Source: Lacinutrix sp. 5H-3-7-4
Lineage (GTDB): Bacteria; Bacteroidota; Bacteroidia; Flavobacteriales; Flavobacteriaceae
Assembly: GCF_000211855.2 (NCBI RefSeq)
Contig: NC_015638.1
Span: forward strand, 1,612,001-1,676,000
DNA length: 64,000 nucleotides
Reading direction: 5' to 3'
The notes beneath the pieces are model-generated. The model was not told where the DNA came from and ran no database searches. It saw only the letters and a list, made by a program, of their open reading frames with translations. A program made the translations under genes and the position numbers. Shown piece by piece: positions 46,437-54,718 of this stretch; position 1 is the stretch's first letter; each line of letters begins with the position of its first letter.

Positions 46437-47834
46437 ATGTCTAGCAAACAAAACATACTAATAGTTGGCGCAGGATTATGTGGTTCACTTTTGGCTTTAA
46501 GATTAGGGCAAAGAGGTTATAATGTAACTGTAATGGAAATGCGTCCAGATTTACGAAAAGTAGATATTTCTGCAGGACGTTCAATAAACTTAGCTTTTTC
46601 AGATCGTGGAAATAAAGCTATGAAACTCTGCGGTATAGAAGATAAAGTAAAAGCACTTTGTATACCAATGCATGGTCGTATGCTTCATGATATAGAGGGC
46701 AATACAATTATGGCTAATTATAGTGGTCGTGAGCATGAATATATCAATTCAATATCAAGAGGAGAATTAAATGCATTATTACTTGATGAAGCAGAGAAAC
46801 ATGAGAATGTAACCATTCATTTTAATAAAAAATGTAAGTCTGTAGATTTCGAAAATACTACAGCACTTTTTAAAGACTATAATACAAAAGAAGAATTTGT
46901 AGAAGATGCCGATGCTATAATAGCAACAGATGGAGCAGGCTCTGCAATGCGTAAAAGTTATTATCTAGGTAAAAAATTTCTATTTAGCTTTTCTCAAGAT
47001 TATTTAACACATGGTTATAAAGAGTTAAGTATTTTGCCTGCAAAAGATGGCGGTTATAAAACCTATAAAAATGCACTACATATTTGGGGTAGAGGCGACT
47101 TTATGGTAATAGCCTTGCCAAATTTAGACGGAAGTTTTACAGTAACATTATTTTTAAGTTATAACGAAGGTGAATATAATTTTAATAATCTAACAACAAA
47201 AGAACGTGTGTTAGAATTCTTTAATAAGTATTTTAAAGACGCTCTAGCATTAATGCCAAACCTTGTAGATGATTTTTTCGAAAACCCAACAGCTCCACTA
47301 GGTACAGTAAAATGTTCACCTTGGCATTATAAAGGTAATACTTTATTAATGGGAGATGCTGCACATGCTATAGTTCCATTTTATGGGCAAGGTATGAATG
47401 CATCTTTTGAAGATGTTGTAGAGTTCGATAAAATTTTAGACCAAGATCATGATAACTGGGAAAGCATTTTTAAAGCATACCAAACCGCAAGAAAACCAGA
47501 TACAGATGCTATTGCAGATTTAGCAATCGATAATTTTCATGAAATGAAAGGTCACGTTAATAATGCAAACTTTAGAGAAAAACGTACTTTAGAAATGGCA
47601 TTAGAAAAAGAATTTCCTACACAATATTCCTCAAAATATTCATTAGTAACATTTAATGAAAATATTGGATATCGCGAAGCAATGTTAAGAGGAAGAGCCC
47701 AAGATAAAGCCATATTAAATATGTTGGCAGAAGGAACTTTAGATATAAAAGACGATTTAAAAAGTAATTTAGAAAAGGTTTTAACCGAAACTAAAAATAT
47801 TTTAGAAGAAGATAAAATAGCAGGATTACATTAG
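46437..47834 (+). CDS. kmo: Kynurenine 3-monooxygenase
   Basis: FAD-dependent hydroxylase converting kynurenine to 3-hydroxykynurenine with NADPH and O2. [18 protein letters not shown] binds the FAD ADP part; [27 protein letters not shown] and the [22 protein letters not shown] motif are diagnostic of the KMO group. 465 aa. Together with kynU and the dioxygenase it forms the aerobic kynurenine route. Confidence 0.95.
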   Translation: MSSKQNILIVGAGLCGSLLALRLGQRGYNVTVMEMRPDLRKVDISAGRSINLAFSDRGNKAMKLCGIEDKVKALCIPMHGRMLHDIEGNTIMANYSGREHEYINSISRGELNALLLDEAEKHENVTIHFNKKCKSVDFENTTALFKDYNTKEEFVEDADAIIATDGAGSAMRKSYYLGKKFLFSFSQDYLTHGYKELSILPAKDGGYKTYKNALHIWGRGDFMVIALPNLDGSFTVTLFLSYNEGEYNFNNLTTKERVLEFFNKYFKDALALMPNLVDDFFENPTAPLGTVKCSPWHYKGNTLLMGDAAHAIVPFYGQGMNASFEDVVEFDKILDQDHDNWESIFKAYQTARKPDTDAIADLAIDNFHEMKGHVNNANFREKRTLEMALEKEFPTQYSSKYSLVTFNENIGYREAMLRGRAQDKAILNMLAEGTLDIKDDLKSNLEKVLTETKNILEEDKIAGLH

Positions 47835-47845
47835 AAACTAAAAAT

Positions 47846-48271
47846 ATGAGTGAAAAAAATCAAACTTCCGAAGGAACAAAAGTAACACCAAGAGGTGCTT
47901 ATCCTCATGTAAAGCGTGTAGGTGATTTTATTTTTGTTTCTGGCACAAGTTCACGTAGAGCAGATAATAGTATAGCAGGAGTAGATATTATAGACGAAAT
48001 GGGTACAAAACGCTTAGATGCAGAAGTACAAACCAGAGAAGTTTTAAAAAATATAGACACAAACCTTAAAAAAGTTGGAGCAAGTATTAAAGATGTAGTA
48101 GATGTAACATCATTTTTAGTAAATATGAATGACTTTGCAGGTTACAATAAAGCATACGCAGAGTTTTTTGAAAAAGAAACAGGACCAACCCGTACAACCG
48201 TTGCAGTACACCAATTGCCACATCCAGATTTGGTTGTAGAAATTAAGGTTATGGCCTATAAAAAACAATAA
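47846..48271 (+). CDS. RidA-family protein, probable 2-aminomuconate deaminase
   Basis: A 141-residue RidA/YjgF-fold protein ([60 protein letters not shown]). RidA proteins hydrolyse enamine/imine intermediates; members encoded inside 2-aminomuconate pathways (AmnD/NbaF) deaminate 2-aminomuconate to 4-oxalocrotonate. The assignment rests on the neighbours kmo and the aldehyde dehydrogenase, 11 and 39 bases away, rather than on a unique motif. Confidence 0.85.
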   Translation: MSEKNQTSEGTKVTPRGAYPHVKRVGDFIFVSGTSSRRADNSIAGVDIIDEMGTKRLDAEVQTREVLKNIDTNLKKVGASIKDVVDVTSFLVNMNDFAGYNKAYAEFFEKETGPTRTTVAVHQLPHPDLVVEIKVMAYKKQ

Positions 48272-48310
48272 AAAAAATAGAATCTCGCAGCTATCTACCA
48301 TATAATTATA

Positions 48311-49753
48311 ATGGAAAACATTAAAAACTACATAAACGGAACGTTCTCATCACCAGTTAATAATAATTGGATGGATAATTATAATCCTTCTAATGGCGAA
48401 GTGTATGGGAAAATTCCAGAGTCATCAAAAGAAGATGTAGATTTGGCATACAAAGCAGCAAAATCTGCATTTAAACAATGGTCACAAACCACATTAGAAG
48501 AACGTAGTAGAATACTCATTAAAATTTCAGAATTACTAGAAGCAAACTTGCAACGCTTTGCAGAAGCAGAAAGTAAAGATAATGGGAAACCTGTAAGTTT
48601 AGCAAAAGCGGTAGATATACCAAGAGCAGCAAGTAATTTTCGTTTTTTTGGTAATGCAATTACTCAATTTGCAAGCGAAAGTCATGAAAGCATTGGGCAA
48701 CAAGCAGTAAATTATACTTTAAGACAACCCATAGGCGTTGTTGCTTGTATTTCACCTTGGAACTTGCCATTATATTTATTCACCTGGAAAATTGCTCCAG
48801 CAATAGCAGCAGGAAATTGTGTAGTAGCAAAACCAAGTGAAGTCACACCAATGACTGCTTATTTATTAGGTGAAATTTGTAATGAAGCTGGTTTACCTAA
48901 AGGTGTTTTAAATATTATTCATGGTTTAGGCGGTACAACAGGTCAGGCAATTATTGAACATCAAGATATTAAAGCAATATCATTTACAGGAGGTACAGCA
49001 ACAGGAGCACATATAGCAAGAGTAGCAGCACCAATGTTTAAAAAACTCTCTTTAGAATTAGGCGGAAAAAACCCAAATATCATTTTTGCAGATTGTGATT
49101 ACCAAGAGATGTTAAATACAACCGTACGCTCTTCATTCGCAAACCAAGGACAAATTTGTTTGTGCGGAAGTCGCATTTTTGTAGAAGAAAAAATATACCA
49201 ACAGTTTAAAACCGATTTTGTAACAAAAGTAAAAGCGCTAAAAGTTGGTCATCCAGCAAAACAAGCAACAAATATTGGAGCTTTAGTTTCAAAACCACAT
49301 CTTGAAAAAGTTAAAGAGTATATTGAAATCGCTAAAACTGAAAACGGAACAATACTTTGCGGAGGCAATGAAGTTAAAGTTGAAGGTTATGAAAACGGCT
49401 ATTATTTAGAACCAACAGTAATAGAAGTACCAAATGATGAATGTCGCGTAAACCAAGAAGAAATTTTTGGACCAGTAGTTACAATAATGCCATTTAAAAC
49501 CGAAGATGAAGTATTATTAATGGCAAACAAAGTAAAATACGGTTTATCTGCTACACTTTGGACAAATAATTTAAAACGTACTATGCGAATGAGTAACCAA
49601 TTACAAGCAGGAATTGTTTGGGTAAATACCTGGATGATGCGAGATTTACGCACACCTTTTGGTGGAATAAAAGCTTCTGGTGTAGGTCGTGAAGGTGGCT
49701 TTGAAGCACTTCGCTTTTTTACTGAAGCTAAGAATGTTTGTATTAAGTATTAA
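48311..49753 (+). CDS. Aldehyde dehydrogenase, probable 2-aminomuconic semialdehyde dehydrogenase
   Basis: NAD-dependent ALDH of 480 aa. ISPWNLPLYLFTWKIAPAIAAGN, LELGGKNPNIIF (catalytic Glu) and GQICLCGSRIFV (catalytic Cys) are present; the sequence is of the AmnC/ALDH8A1 (aminomuconate/hydroxymuconate semialdehyde) type. In this cluster it would oxidise the semialdehyde made by the decarboxylase at 51652. The GIY-YIG unit sits right behind it. Confidence 0.9.
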   Translation: MENIKNYINGTFSSPVNNNWMDNYNPSNGEVYGKIPESSKEDVDLAYKAAKSAFKQWSQTTLEERSRILIKISELLEANLQRFAEAESKDNGKPVSLAKAVDIPRAASNFRFFGNAITQFASESHESIGQQAVNYTLRQPIGVVACISPWNLPLYLFTWKIAPAIAAGNCVVAKPSEVTPMTAYLLGEICNEAGLPKGVLNIIHGLGGTTGQAIIEHQDIKAISFTGGTATGAHIARVAAPMFKKLSLELGGKNPNIIFADCDYQEMLNTTVRSSFANQGQICLCGSRIFVEEKIYQQFKTDFVTKVKALKVGHPAKQATNIGALVSKPHLEKVKEYIEIAKTENGTILCGGNEVKVEGYENGYYLEPTVIEVPNDECRVNQEEIFGPVVTIMPFKTEDEVLLMANKVKYGLSATLWTNNLKRTMRMSNQLQAGIVWVNTWMMRDLRTPFGGIKASGVGREGGFEALRFFTEAKNVCIKY

Positions 49754-49763
49754 ATTGATGTTG

Positions 49764-49783
49764 CCTCGAGCGCAGCCGAGAGG
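49764..49783 (-). repeat. Left hairpin repeat of the GIY-YIG unit
   Basis: Read on the minus strand: CCTCTCGGCTGCGCTCGAGG. Identical at 15 of 20 positions to the repeat at 50111, in inverted orientation. Ends CCTC/GAGG pair, TC is bulged, a G-C and G-T pair close a six-base loop. GC-rich in an AT-rich setting, 10 bases after the dehydrogenase stop. Confidence 0.8.
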
Positions 49784-49789
49784 TTAATT

Positions 49790-50107
49790 ATGAAAACGTA
49801 TTATGTTTACATATTGAAATGTTCAGATGGGTTAACTTATACTGGAATAAAAAATAACATATCTAGACGATTTGAAGAACACCAAAATGGATTAAACAAA
49901 ACCTGTTTTACATATAAAAAAAGGCCTTTAATATTGATATTTCAACAAGAGTTTAACAATGTAGAACAAGCAATATATTTTGAAAAGAAAATAAAAAAAT
50001 GGAGTGCAAAAAAGAAATTTGCTTTAGCTAATGGAGATTATAATTTGTTGCAAATTTTAGCCGAATGTAGAAATGCAACACATTCTAATTTTAAACCGAA
50101 AAGTTAA
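49790..50107 (+). CDS. GIY-YIG nuclease family protein (UPF0213/UvrC-N type)
   Basis: A 105-residue single-domain GIY-YIG protein: YYVYILKCSDGLTYTGIKNNISRRFEEHQNG contains the Tyr-Val-Tyr, T-G-I and catalytic Arg elements, and the later FEKKIKKWSAKKKFALANGD provides the conserved Glu. Enzymatic relatives cleave DNA; free-standing ones of this size are mostly uncharacterised. It starts 6 bases after one hairpin repeat and ends 3 bases before another, and interrupts the kynurenine operon, with which it has no functional relation that I can see. It looks like an insertion. Confidence 0.88.
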   Translation: MKTYYVYILKCSDGLTYTGIKNNISRRFEEHQNGLNKTCFTYKKRPLILIFQQEFNNVEQAIYFEKKIKKWSAKKKFALANGDYNLLQILAECRNATHSNFKPKS

Positions 50108-50110
50108 GTA

Positions 50111-50130
50111 GGTCTCGACTGCGCTCGACC
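50111..50130 (+). repeat. Right hairpin repeat of the GIY-YIG unit
   Basis: GGTCTCGACTGCGCTCGACC. Ends GGTC/GACC pair, TC bulge, G-C and A-T pairs, six-base loop CTGCGC. Against the left copy the outer two pairs are swapped on both sides (CC..GG versus GG..CC), i.e. compensatory. Confidence 0.8.
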
Positions 50131-50141
50131 AGACAAAAATT

Positions 50142-50924
50142 ATGAATCTAAACTTAAATAACAAATACGCACTAGTTTGCGGTAGTACAGCAGGAATAGG
50201 AAAAGCAACAGCAATTGCTCTAGCAGAAGAAGGTGTTCAAGTAACACTTATTGCTAGAAATGAAGATAAATTAAAAAAGACTTTATCTGAGTTACCAACA
50301 CATAGAAATCACAACTACATAGTTGCAGACTTTTCAAATCCTATGGAATTGAAAACAAAAGTAACAGAGTATATTTCTAATAATCATGGCTTTCATATTT
50401 TGGTGAATAATACTGGCGGACCAAAAGGCGGACCTGTTTTTTCGGCAGAAGTAGACGAATTTGAAAATGCATTTACACAACACTTAAAATGTAACCATGT
50501 ACTAGCTCAAAGTGTTGTCCCTTTTATGAAACAGGAAGAATATGGCAGAATTGTAAATGTAATTTCAACATCTGTAAAACAACCACTAGATGGTTTAGGA
50601 GTAAGTAATACTATTCGTGGAGCAGTTGCAAACTGGAGTAAAACGTTAGCAAATGAGCTTGGACAATTTGGTATCACTGTTAATAACGTATTACCAGGTG
50701 CAACAGGAACAGATCGTTTAGCAGAAATTATAAAAAATAAATCAACAAAATCTGGAAAAACAGAAGAAGAATCTGCAAATGCAATGAAGAGTGCTGTACC
50801 AGCAAAACGCTTTGCTAAACCAGAAGAATTAGCAGATGCCATTACATTTTTAGCAAGTGAAAGAGCTGGTTATATTAATGGAATAAATCTTCCAGTAGAT
50901 GGAGGAAGAACCAAAAGTCTTTAA
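50142..50924 (+). CDS. SDR-family oxidoreductase lacking the Tyr-x3-Lys motif
   Basis: A 260-residue Rossmann protein: CGSTAGIGKATAIALAEEG binds the cofactor, NNTGGPKGG replaces the usual NNAG, and the C-terminus is AGYINGINLPVDGG. Where classical SDRs have Y-x3-K, this one reads SNTIR ahead of GAVANWSKTLANELG, so the catalytic Tyr and Lys are Ser and Arg. That fits a known divergent group resembling ketoacyl reductases. Its step in the kynurenine cluster is unclear; a role in handling oxalocrotonate-type intermediates would be a guess. Confidence 0.87.
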   Translation: MNLNLNNKYALVCGSTAGIGKATAIALAEEGVQVTLIARNEDKLKKTLSELPTHRNHNYIVADFSNPMELKTKVTEYISNNHGFHILVNNTGGPKGGPVFSAEVDEFENAFTQHLKCNHVLAQSVVPFMKQEEYGRIVNVISTSVKQPLDGLGVSNTIRGAVANWSKTLANELGQFGITVNNVLPGATGTDRLAEIIKNKSTKSGKTEEESANAMKSAVPAKRFAKPEELADAITFLASERAGYINGINLPVDGGRTKSL

Positions 50925-50988
50925 TATCAAACACAAGGCAATCACGCATAAATTGAAAAGTAATTACTAACTTTATATCAATTTGAAA

Positions 50989-51035
50989 TCTTGAAATTTT
51001 CAAGAAACCCTTAAAACATATCGTAAACTTTACGA
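50989..51035. promoter_or_regulatory. Two dyads upstream of the 3-hydroxyanthranilate dioxygenase gene
   Basis: TCTTGAAA-T-TTTCAAGA (50989-51005) and TCGTAAA-C-TTTACGA (51021-51035), both perfect, centres 31 bases apart, 20 bases ahead of the dioxygenase start. Candidate operator pair or leader hairpins in a 130-base gap that otherwise holds no gene. Confidence 0.4.
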
Positions 51036-51054
51036 AGTAAAAAAATAAAATATC

Positions 51055-51588
51055 ATGAGTAATATAGTATCTCCAATAAATTTTAAAGCATGGATAGAAG
51101 AAAACCGTCACCTTTTAAAGCCGCCAGTTGGTAATAAAGTAGTATGGAAAGATGGTGATTTTATAGTCATGGTTGTTGGTGGGCCTAATAGTAGAAAAGA
51201 TTACCATTATAACGAAACACCAGAGTTTTTTTATCAAGTAGAAGGTGATATAGTTTTAAAAATTATAGATAATGGCACACCAAAAGATGTGCATATAAAA
51301 GAAGGTGATATTTATTTATTGCCACCTAAAGTACCACATTCTCCGCAGCGAGGTGCAAATACAGTAGGATTAGTTATAGAGTATAAACGTCCAGAAGGTA
51401 TGCGTGATGCTTTACTTTGGTTTTGCGAAAATTGTACAACAAAACTTTATGAGGAAGATTTTACTGTTGAAAATATTGAAACAGATATGCCTAAAATTTT
51501 CGATGAATATTATGGAGATAAACAAAAACGAAGTTGCCCTAACTGTGGCGAGGTAATGCAACCACCAAGTAAAGTTAAAATAGAATAA
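51055..51588 (+). CDS. 3-Hydroxyanthranilate 3,4-dioxygenase
   Basis: Non-haem iron cupin of 177 aa that opens the ring of 3-hydroxyanthranilate to 2-amino-3-carboxymuconate semialdehyde. Iron ligands lie in KDYHYNETPEFFYQVEG (His/Glu) and VPHSPQRGA (His); the C-terminal rubredoxin-like site (CENC and CPNCGE) is typical of bacterial enzymes. It is known as haaO/nbaC. Product feeds the decarboxylase 63 bases downstream. Confidence 0.95.
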   Translation: MSNIVSPINFKAWIEENRHLLKPPVGNKVVWKDGDFIVMVVGGPNSRKDYHYNETPEFFYQVEGDIVLKIIDNGTPKDVHIKEGDIYLLPPKVPHSPQRGANTVGLVIEYKRPEGMRDALLWFCENCTTKLYEEDFTVENIETDMPKIFDEYYGDKQKRSCPNCGEVMQPPSKVKIE

Positions 51589-51651
51589 GTTTTTGGTTTA
51601 GATATTTAAACGAAAACATTTTAAAAATCACAAAAACTTAGGAATAATAAA

Positions 51652-52740
51652 ATGGGAAACAAAAGAAAACTTAGAATAAACGGTCACTCACATTTATTGC
51701 CATATCCAGAACAAATTCCACAATTTATGCAGGATAAAGGTATATTTTGGGTAGATAAAGACCGTAAATTCATGCTTCAAAAAGATTGGAGTCGTCCTGT
51801 AACAGATTCTAGTTTTTTCTTAGACGAAAAACTAGCATGGATGGAGCGCAATAAGTTAGACCATGCCGTAGTACTTAATTTATCGCAATTATACGGTAAT
51901 GGTTTGCGAGTAGAAGAAATGAAACAAGCCTTACGTTTTCAAAACGATTTTAATGCTAATGTACAGCACGAAAACCCAAGTAAATTTACTTGTGGTTTTG
52001 TAGTCCACCCAGGTTTTGTGCGTGGTGCATGTTGGGAAATTGAACGTTGTGTAGAAGAGTTAGGCATGCAATTATTATGCTTACCAACACATTATATGGA
52101 TACTATTGGTACCTGGCGTTGCATTTTTGATGAGGAAAACGAACCTATTTTCGAGCTAGCTAATAAGTATAATCTTGCAGTAGAAATCCATCCATATGAT
52201 GGAGAAAAATTTATAAAATTAGAAAACACCTCTTGGCGTTTTCATTTAATCTGGATGTTAGCACAATGTGCAGATGCTTATCACTTTTTAACCTTAAATG
52301 GGTATCAAGATAAATATCCAAATATGAGAACTTGTTTTGCTCACGGTGGGCAATTAGCACAAATAAACCTAGGTAGAAGAATTCAAGGTTTTGATGGAAG
52401 GCCAGATTTATTTGAAGGTAAAAGCCATCCAAGAAAAGCAGTAGGACATAAAAATATATTTTTCGATACTTTAGTTCATGATACTGGCGGATTAGAATTG
52501 TTAATTAAAAATCAAGGCTCAAAACAAGTATTAATGGGACTCGATGATCCTTACCCATTAGGAGAAATGGAAAGTGAAAAACAAAGCTCTTACCCAGGAA
52601 AAATTCTAGATTTAGCAATGGAGCGTAAAATTATTACAGAAGTAGAACGTGATAATATTTGGGAAGATAATGTACTAAGATGGCTTTGTGGTGAAGATGA
52701 AGCAGCCAAGCAAAAATTAGTAAATAGAATATTAAGTTAA
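51652..52740 (+). CDS. Amidohydrolase, 2-amino-3-carboxymuconate-6-semialdehyde decarboxylase type
   Basis: A 362-residue TIM-barrel metal enzyme of the ACMSD family. Metal ligands: NGHSHLLPY (His-x-His), AVEIHPYDG, CFAHGGQLA and LMGLDDPYPLG (Asp). ACMSD decarboxylates the dioxygenase product to 2-aminomuconic semialdehyde, the substrate of the dehydrogenase at 48311. Position next to the dioxygenase makes this call firm. The 150 bases after it hold no gene that I can support. Confidence 0.92.
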   Translation: MGNKRKLRINGHSHLLPYPEQIPQFMQDKGIFWVDKDRKFMLQKDWSRPVTDSSFFLDEKLAWMERNKLDHAVVLNLSQLYGNGLRVEEMKQALRFQNDFNANVQHENPSKFTCGFVVHPGFVRGACWEIERCVEELGMQLLCLPTHYMDTIGTWRCIFDEENEPIFELANKYNLAVEIHPYDGEKFIKLENTSWRFHLIWMLAQCADAYHFLTLNGYQDKYPNMRTCFAHGGQLAQINLGRRIQGFDGRPDLFEGKSHPRKAVGHKNIFFDTLVHDTGGLELLIKNQGSKQVLMGLDDPYPLGEMESEKQSSYPGKILDLAMERKIITEVERDNIWEDNVLRWLCGEDEAAKQKLVNRILS

Positions 52741-52893
52741 ATAAGTGAATCCGTTTTATTAAGTATTGTCTTTAGTTTTTTAATGTTCTTAAAATGTATA
52801 GAAACTAAATACTATTTTTCTAAAGAAAAGAAGAAGAAGGATTTCAAACTTATTATAAAACGATTATTGACATAGAATTTTGGAAATAATAAA

Positions 52894-53535
52894 ATGCATT
52901 TTATACCAGAAAAATTAGACGATTATGTAGTAGCACATTCTCAAAATGAGCCAGAGCTATTACAACAATTAACACGCGAAACTTTTCAAAAAATATTACA
53001 ACCACGCATGTCTAGTGGTCCGTACCAAGGTCGTGTGTTAAGTATGATTTCAAAATTAATACAACCAGAAAATATTTTAGAAATAGGTACATTCACAGGA
53101 TATTCAACATTATGTCTGGCTGAAGGTTTAAAACCTAATGGTAGTATAGACACCATAGATATTAATGAAGAACTTTTTGATTTTCAGCGTAATTTTTTTG
53201 ATAAATCTACTTATGGAAACCAAATAAATCAACATTTAGGTAATGCTTTAGAAGTAATACCAGAATTAAATAAAACCTTCGATTTAGTTTTTATTGACGC
53301 AGACAAGGATAATTATATAAACTATTTTAATTTAATAGTAGATAAATTAAAACCGGGAGCAATTATATTATCAGACAATGTATTATGGAGCGGTAAGGTT
53401 ATAGAAAAACTAGACCCAAAAGATAAAATGACAAAAGCAGTGTTAGATTATAATGCACTTTTAAAAACCGATGCTAGAGTAGAAACAGTTGTATTACCTA
53501 TTCGAGACGGATTAACAATAAGCCGAAAGCTATAG
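52894..53535 (+). CDS. SAM-dependent O-methyltransferase (CCoAOMT-like)
   Basis: A 213-residue methyltransferase of the caffeoyl-CoA/catechol O-methyltransferase fold: ILEIGTFTGYSTLCLAEGL (motif I), TIDINEE, FDLVFIDADKDNYINYF (metal Asp) and LSDNVLWSGKV. Likely methylates catechol-type hydroxyls; the substrate is unknown. Its position after the kynurenine cluster may be accidental. The HipA-like gene follows 6 bases later. Confidence 0.92.
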   Translation: MHFIPEKLDDYVVAHSQNEPELLQQLTRETFQKILQPRMSSGPYQGRVLSMISKLIQPENILEIGTFTGYSTLCLAEGLKPNGSIDTIDINEELFDFQRNFFDKSTYGNQINQHLGNALEVIPELNKTFDLVFIDADKDNYINYFNLIVDKLKPGAIILSDNVLWSGKVIEKLDPKDKMTKAVLDYNALLKTDARVETVVLPIRDGLTISRKL

Positions 53536-53541
53536 AATTAA

Positions 53542-54321
53542 ATGAGCACACTAGAAATTAGAACTGTAGATGTCGTTAAGTATGTAACGCCGTTGCGTGA
53601 AGGTGGATCGCTACCAGCTATTGTAAAGGGTAGTGATGACTTTTTGTATGTGCTTAAGTTTAGAGGTGCAGGACAAGGCACAAAAGCATTAGTTGCAGAG
53701 TTTATTGGTGGAGAATTAGCTCGAGCTATTGGTTTAAAAGTACCAGAATTGGTGTTTATGAACTTAGACGACTCGTTTAGTAAAACCGAACCAGATGAAG
53801 AAATTCAAGATTTATTAAAGTTTAGTGTAGGTTTAAACTTAGGTTTACATTACTTAAGTGGTTCTATAACATACGATCCATTAGCATCTGTAGCAGACGC
53901 TCTAACAGCTTCTAAAGTAGTGCTGCTAGATAGTATTATAAGTAATATTGACAGAACAGCAAAAAACCCAAACATATTAAACTGGAATAAAGAACTTTGG
54001 GTAATAGATAATGGTGCCAGTTTTTATTTTCATCATAATTGGGATACTTGGAGAAATCACCTAACAAGAACATTTCCATTAATAAAAGATCATGTATTGT
54101 TAGATCGCGCTCAACATTTAAAGGAAGCAGCTAGTGAAATAGTTAAAACCTTAGATTTTAAAACAATTGAGAGAATAATTAATAAAATTCCTGAAGATTG
54201 GTTAGAAAATGAAGGCGATACAATGTCTCCTAACGAAATTAAATTAGCTTATATAGAATATTTAGAAGCTAAATTGTCAATGATTGATTTATTAGTAAAA
54301 GAAGCTGAAGATGCAAGATAA
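53542..54321 (+). CDS. HipA-family kinase-like protein
   Basis: A 259-residue protein with the HipA/PI4K-like kinase core: Lys39 in FLYVLKFRG, KALVAEFIGGELARAIGL, catalytic SNIDRTAKN (Asp137, Asn142) and metal-binding VIDNGASF (Asp156). It lacks the HipA N-terminal domain and is shorter than HipA (about 440 aa); no HipB-type antitoxin is next to it. Instead it overlaps a DUF3037 gene by 11 bases. Target unknown. Confidence 0.85.
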   Translation: MSTLEIRTVDVVKYVTPLREGGSLPAIVKGSDDFLYVLKFRGAGQGTKALVAEFIGGELARAIGLKVPELVFMNLDDSFSKTEPDEEIQDLLKFSVGLNLGLHYLSGSITYDPLASVADALTASKVVLLDSIISNIDRTAKNPNILNWNKELWVIDNGASFYFHHNWDTWRNHLTRTFPLIKDHVLLDRAQHLKEAASEIVKTLDFKTIERIINKIPEDWLENEGDTMSPNEIKLAYIEYLEAKLSMIDLLVKEAEDAR

Positions 54322-54718
54322 AGTTACTTTTGAATACGCTATAATACGCTTGGTGCCTAGAGTAGAACGTGAAGAGTTTTTTAATATAGGAGTGATTTTA
54401 TTCTCGAAAAGAAAAAAATTTTTGAGCGTAAAATATAATATTAACGAAGCCAAACTAGCTGCTTTTTCTTGTGATTTGCAGTTAGAAGATTTAAATAATT
54501 ATTTAAAATCTTGGGACTTAATTTGCAAAGGTGATAAATCTAGCGGTAAAATAGGTGCGTTTGAATTAGCCGATAGGTTTAGGTGGTTAGCTGCATCAAG
54601 AAGTACTGTAATACAAAGCTCTAAAACACATTCTGGCTTAACAAATAACCCACAAAAAGAATTAGAAGCTATTTTTAGGCAATATGTTTTATGTGATAAT
54701 AAAGAGAAGTTATTTTAA
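54311..54718 (+). CDS. DUF3037 protein
   Basis: A 135-residue protein beginning FEYAIIRLVPRVEREEFFNIGVILFS, the hallmark of DUF3037, and ending in a helical region. Function unknown. Its ATG lies within the end of the HipA-like gene (11-base overlap), strong evidence for stoichiometric, coupled synthesis. It overlaps the convergent monooxygenase stop by 4 bases. Confidence 0.88.
   Translation: MQDKVTFEYAIIRLVPRVEREEFFNIGVILFSKRKKFLSVKYNINEAKLAAFSCDLQLEDLNNYLKSWDLICKGDKSSGKIGAFELADRFRWLAASRSTVIQSSKTHSGLTNNPQKELEAIFRQYVLCDNKEKLF

Larger units (their letters stand above)
49764..50130. mobile_element. Putative GIY-YIG/hairpin-repeat insertion unit
   Basis: A 367-base block consisting of an inverted hairpin repeat, the GIY-YIG gene and the second repeat, with only a few spare bases, set between two kynurenine-pathway genes. 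I see no target-site duplication of convincing length and no transposase. The mobile nature is inference from layout and from memory that similar repeats accompany such genes in other flavobacteria. Confidence 0.45.

Noticed and set aside
52786-52878. 30-codon plus-strand frame between the ACMSD and O-methyltransferase genes
   Set aside because: Lysine-rich, low complexity, no promoter or conserved feature; could be chance in AT-rich DNA.
53542-54718. HipA-like gene as a HipBA toxin-antitoxin system
   Set aside because: No HTH antitoxin is adjacent and the protein is far shorter than HipA.
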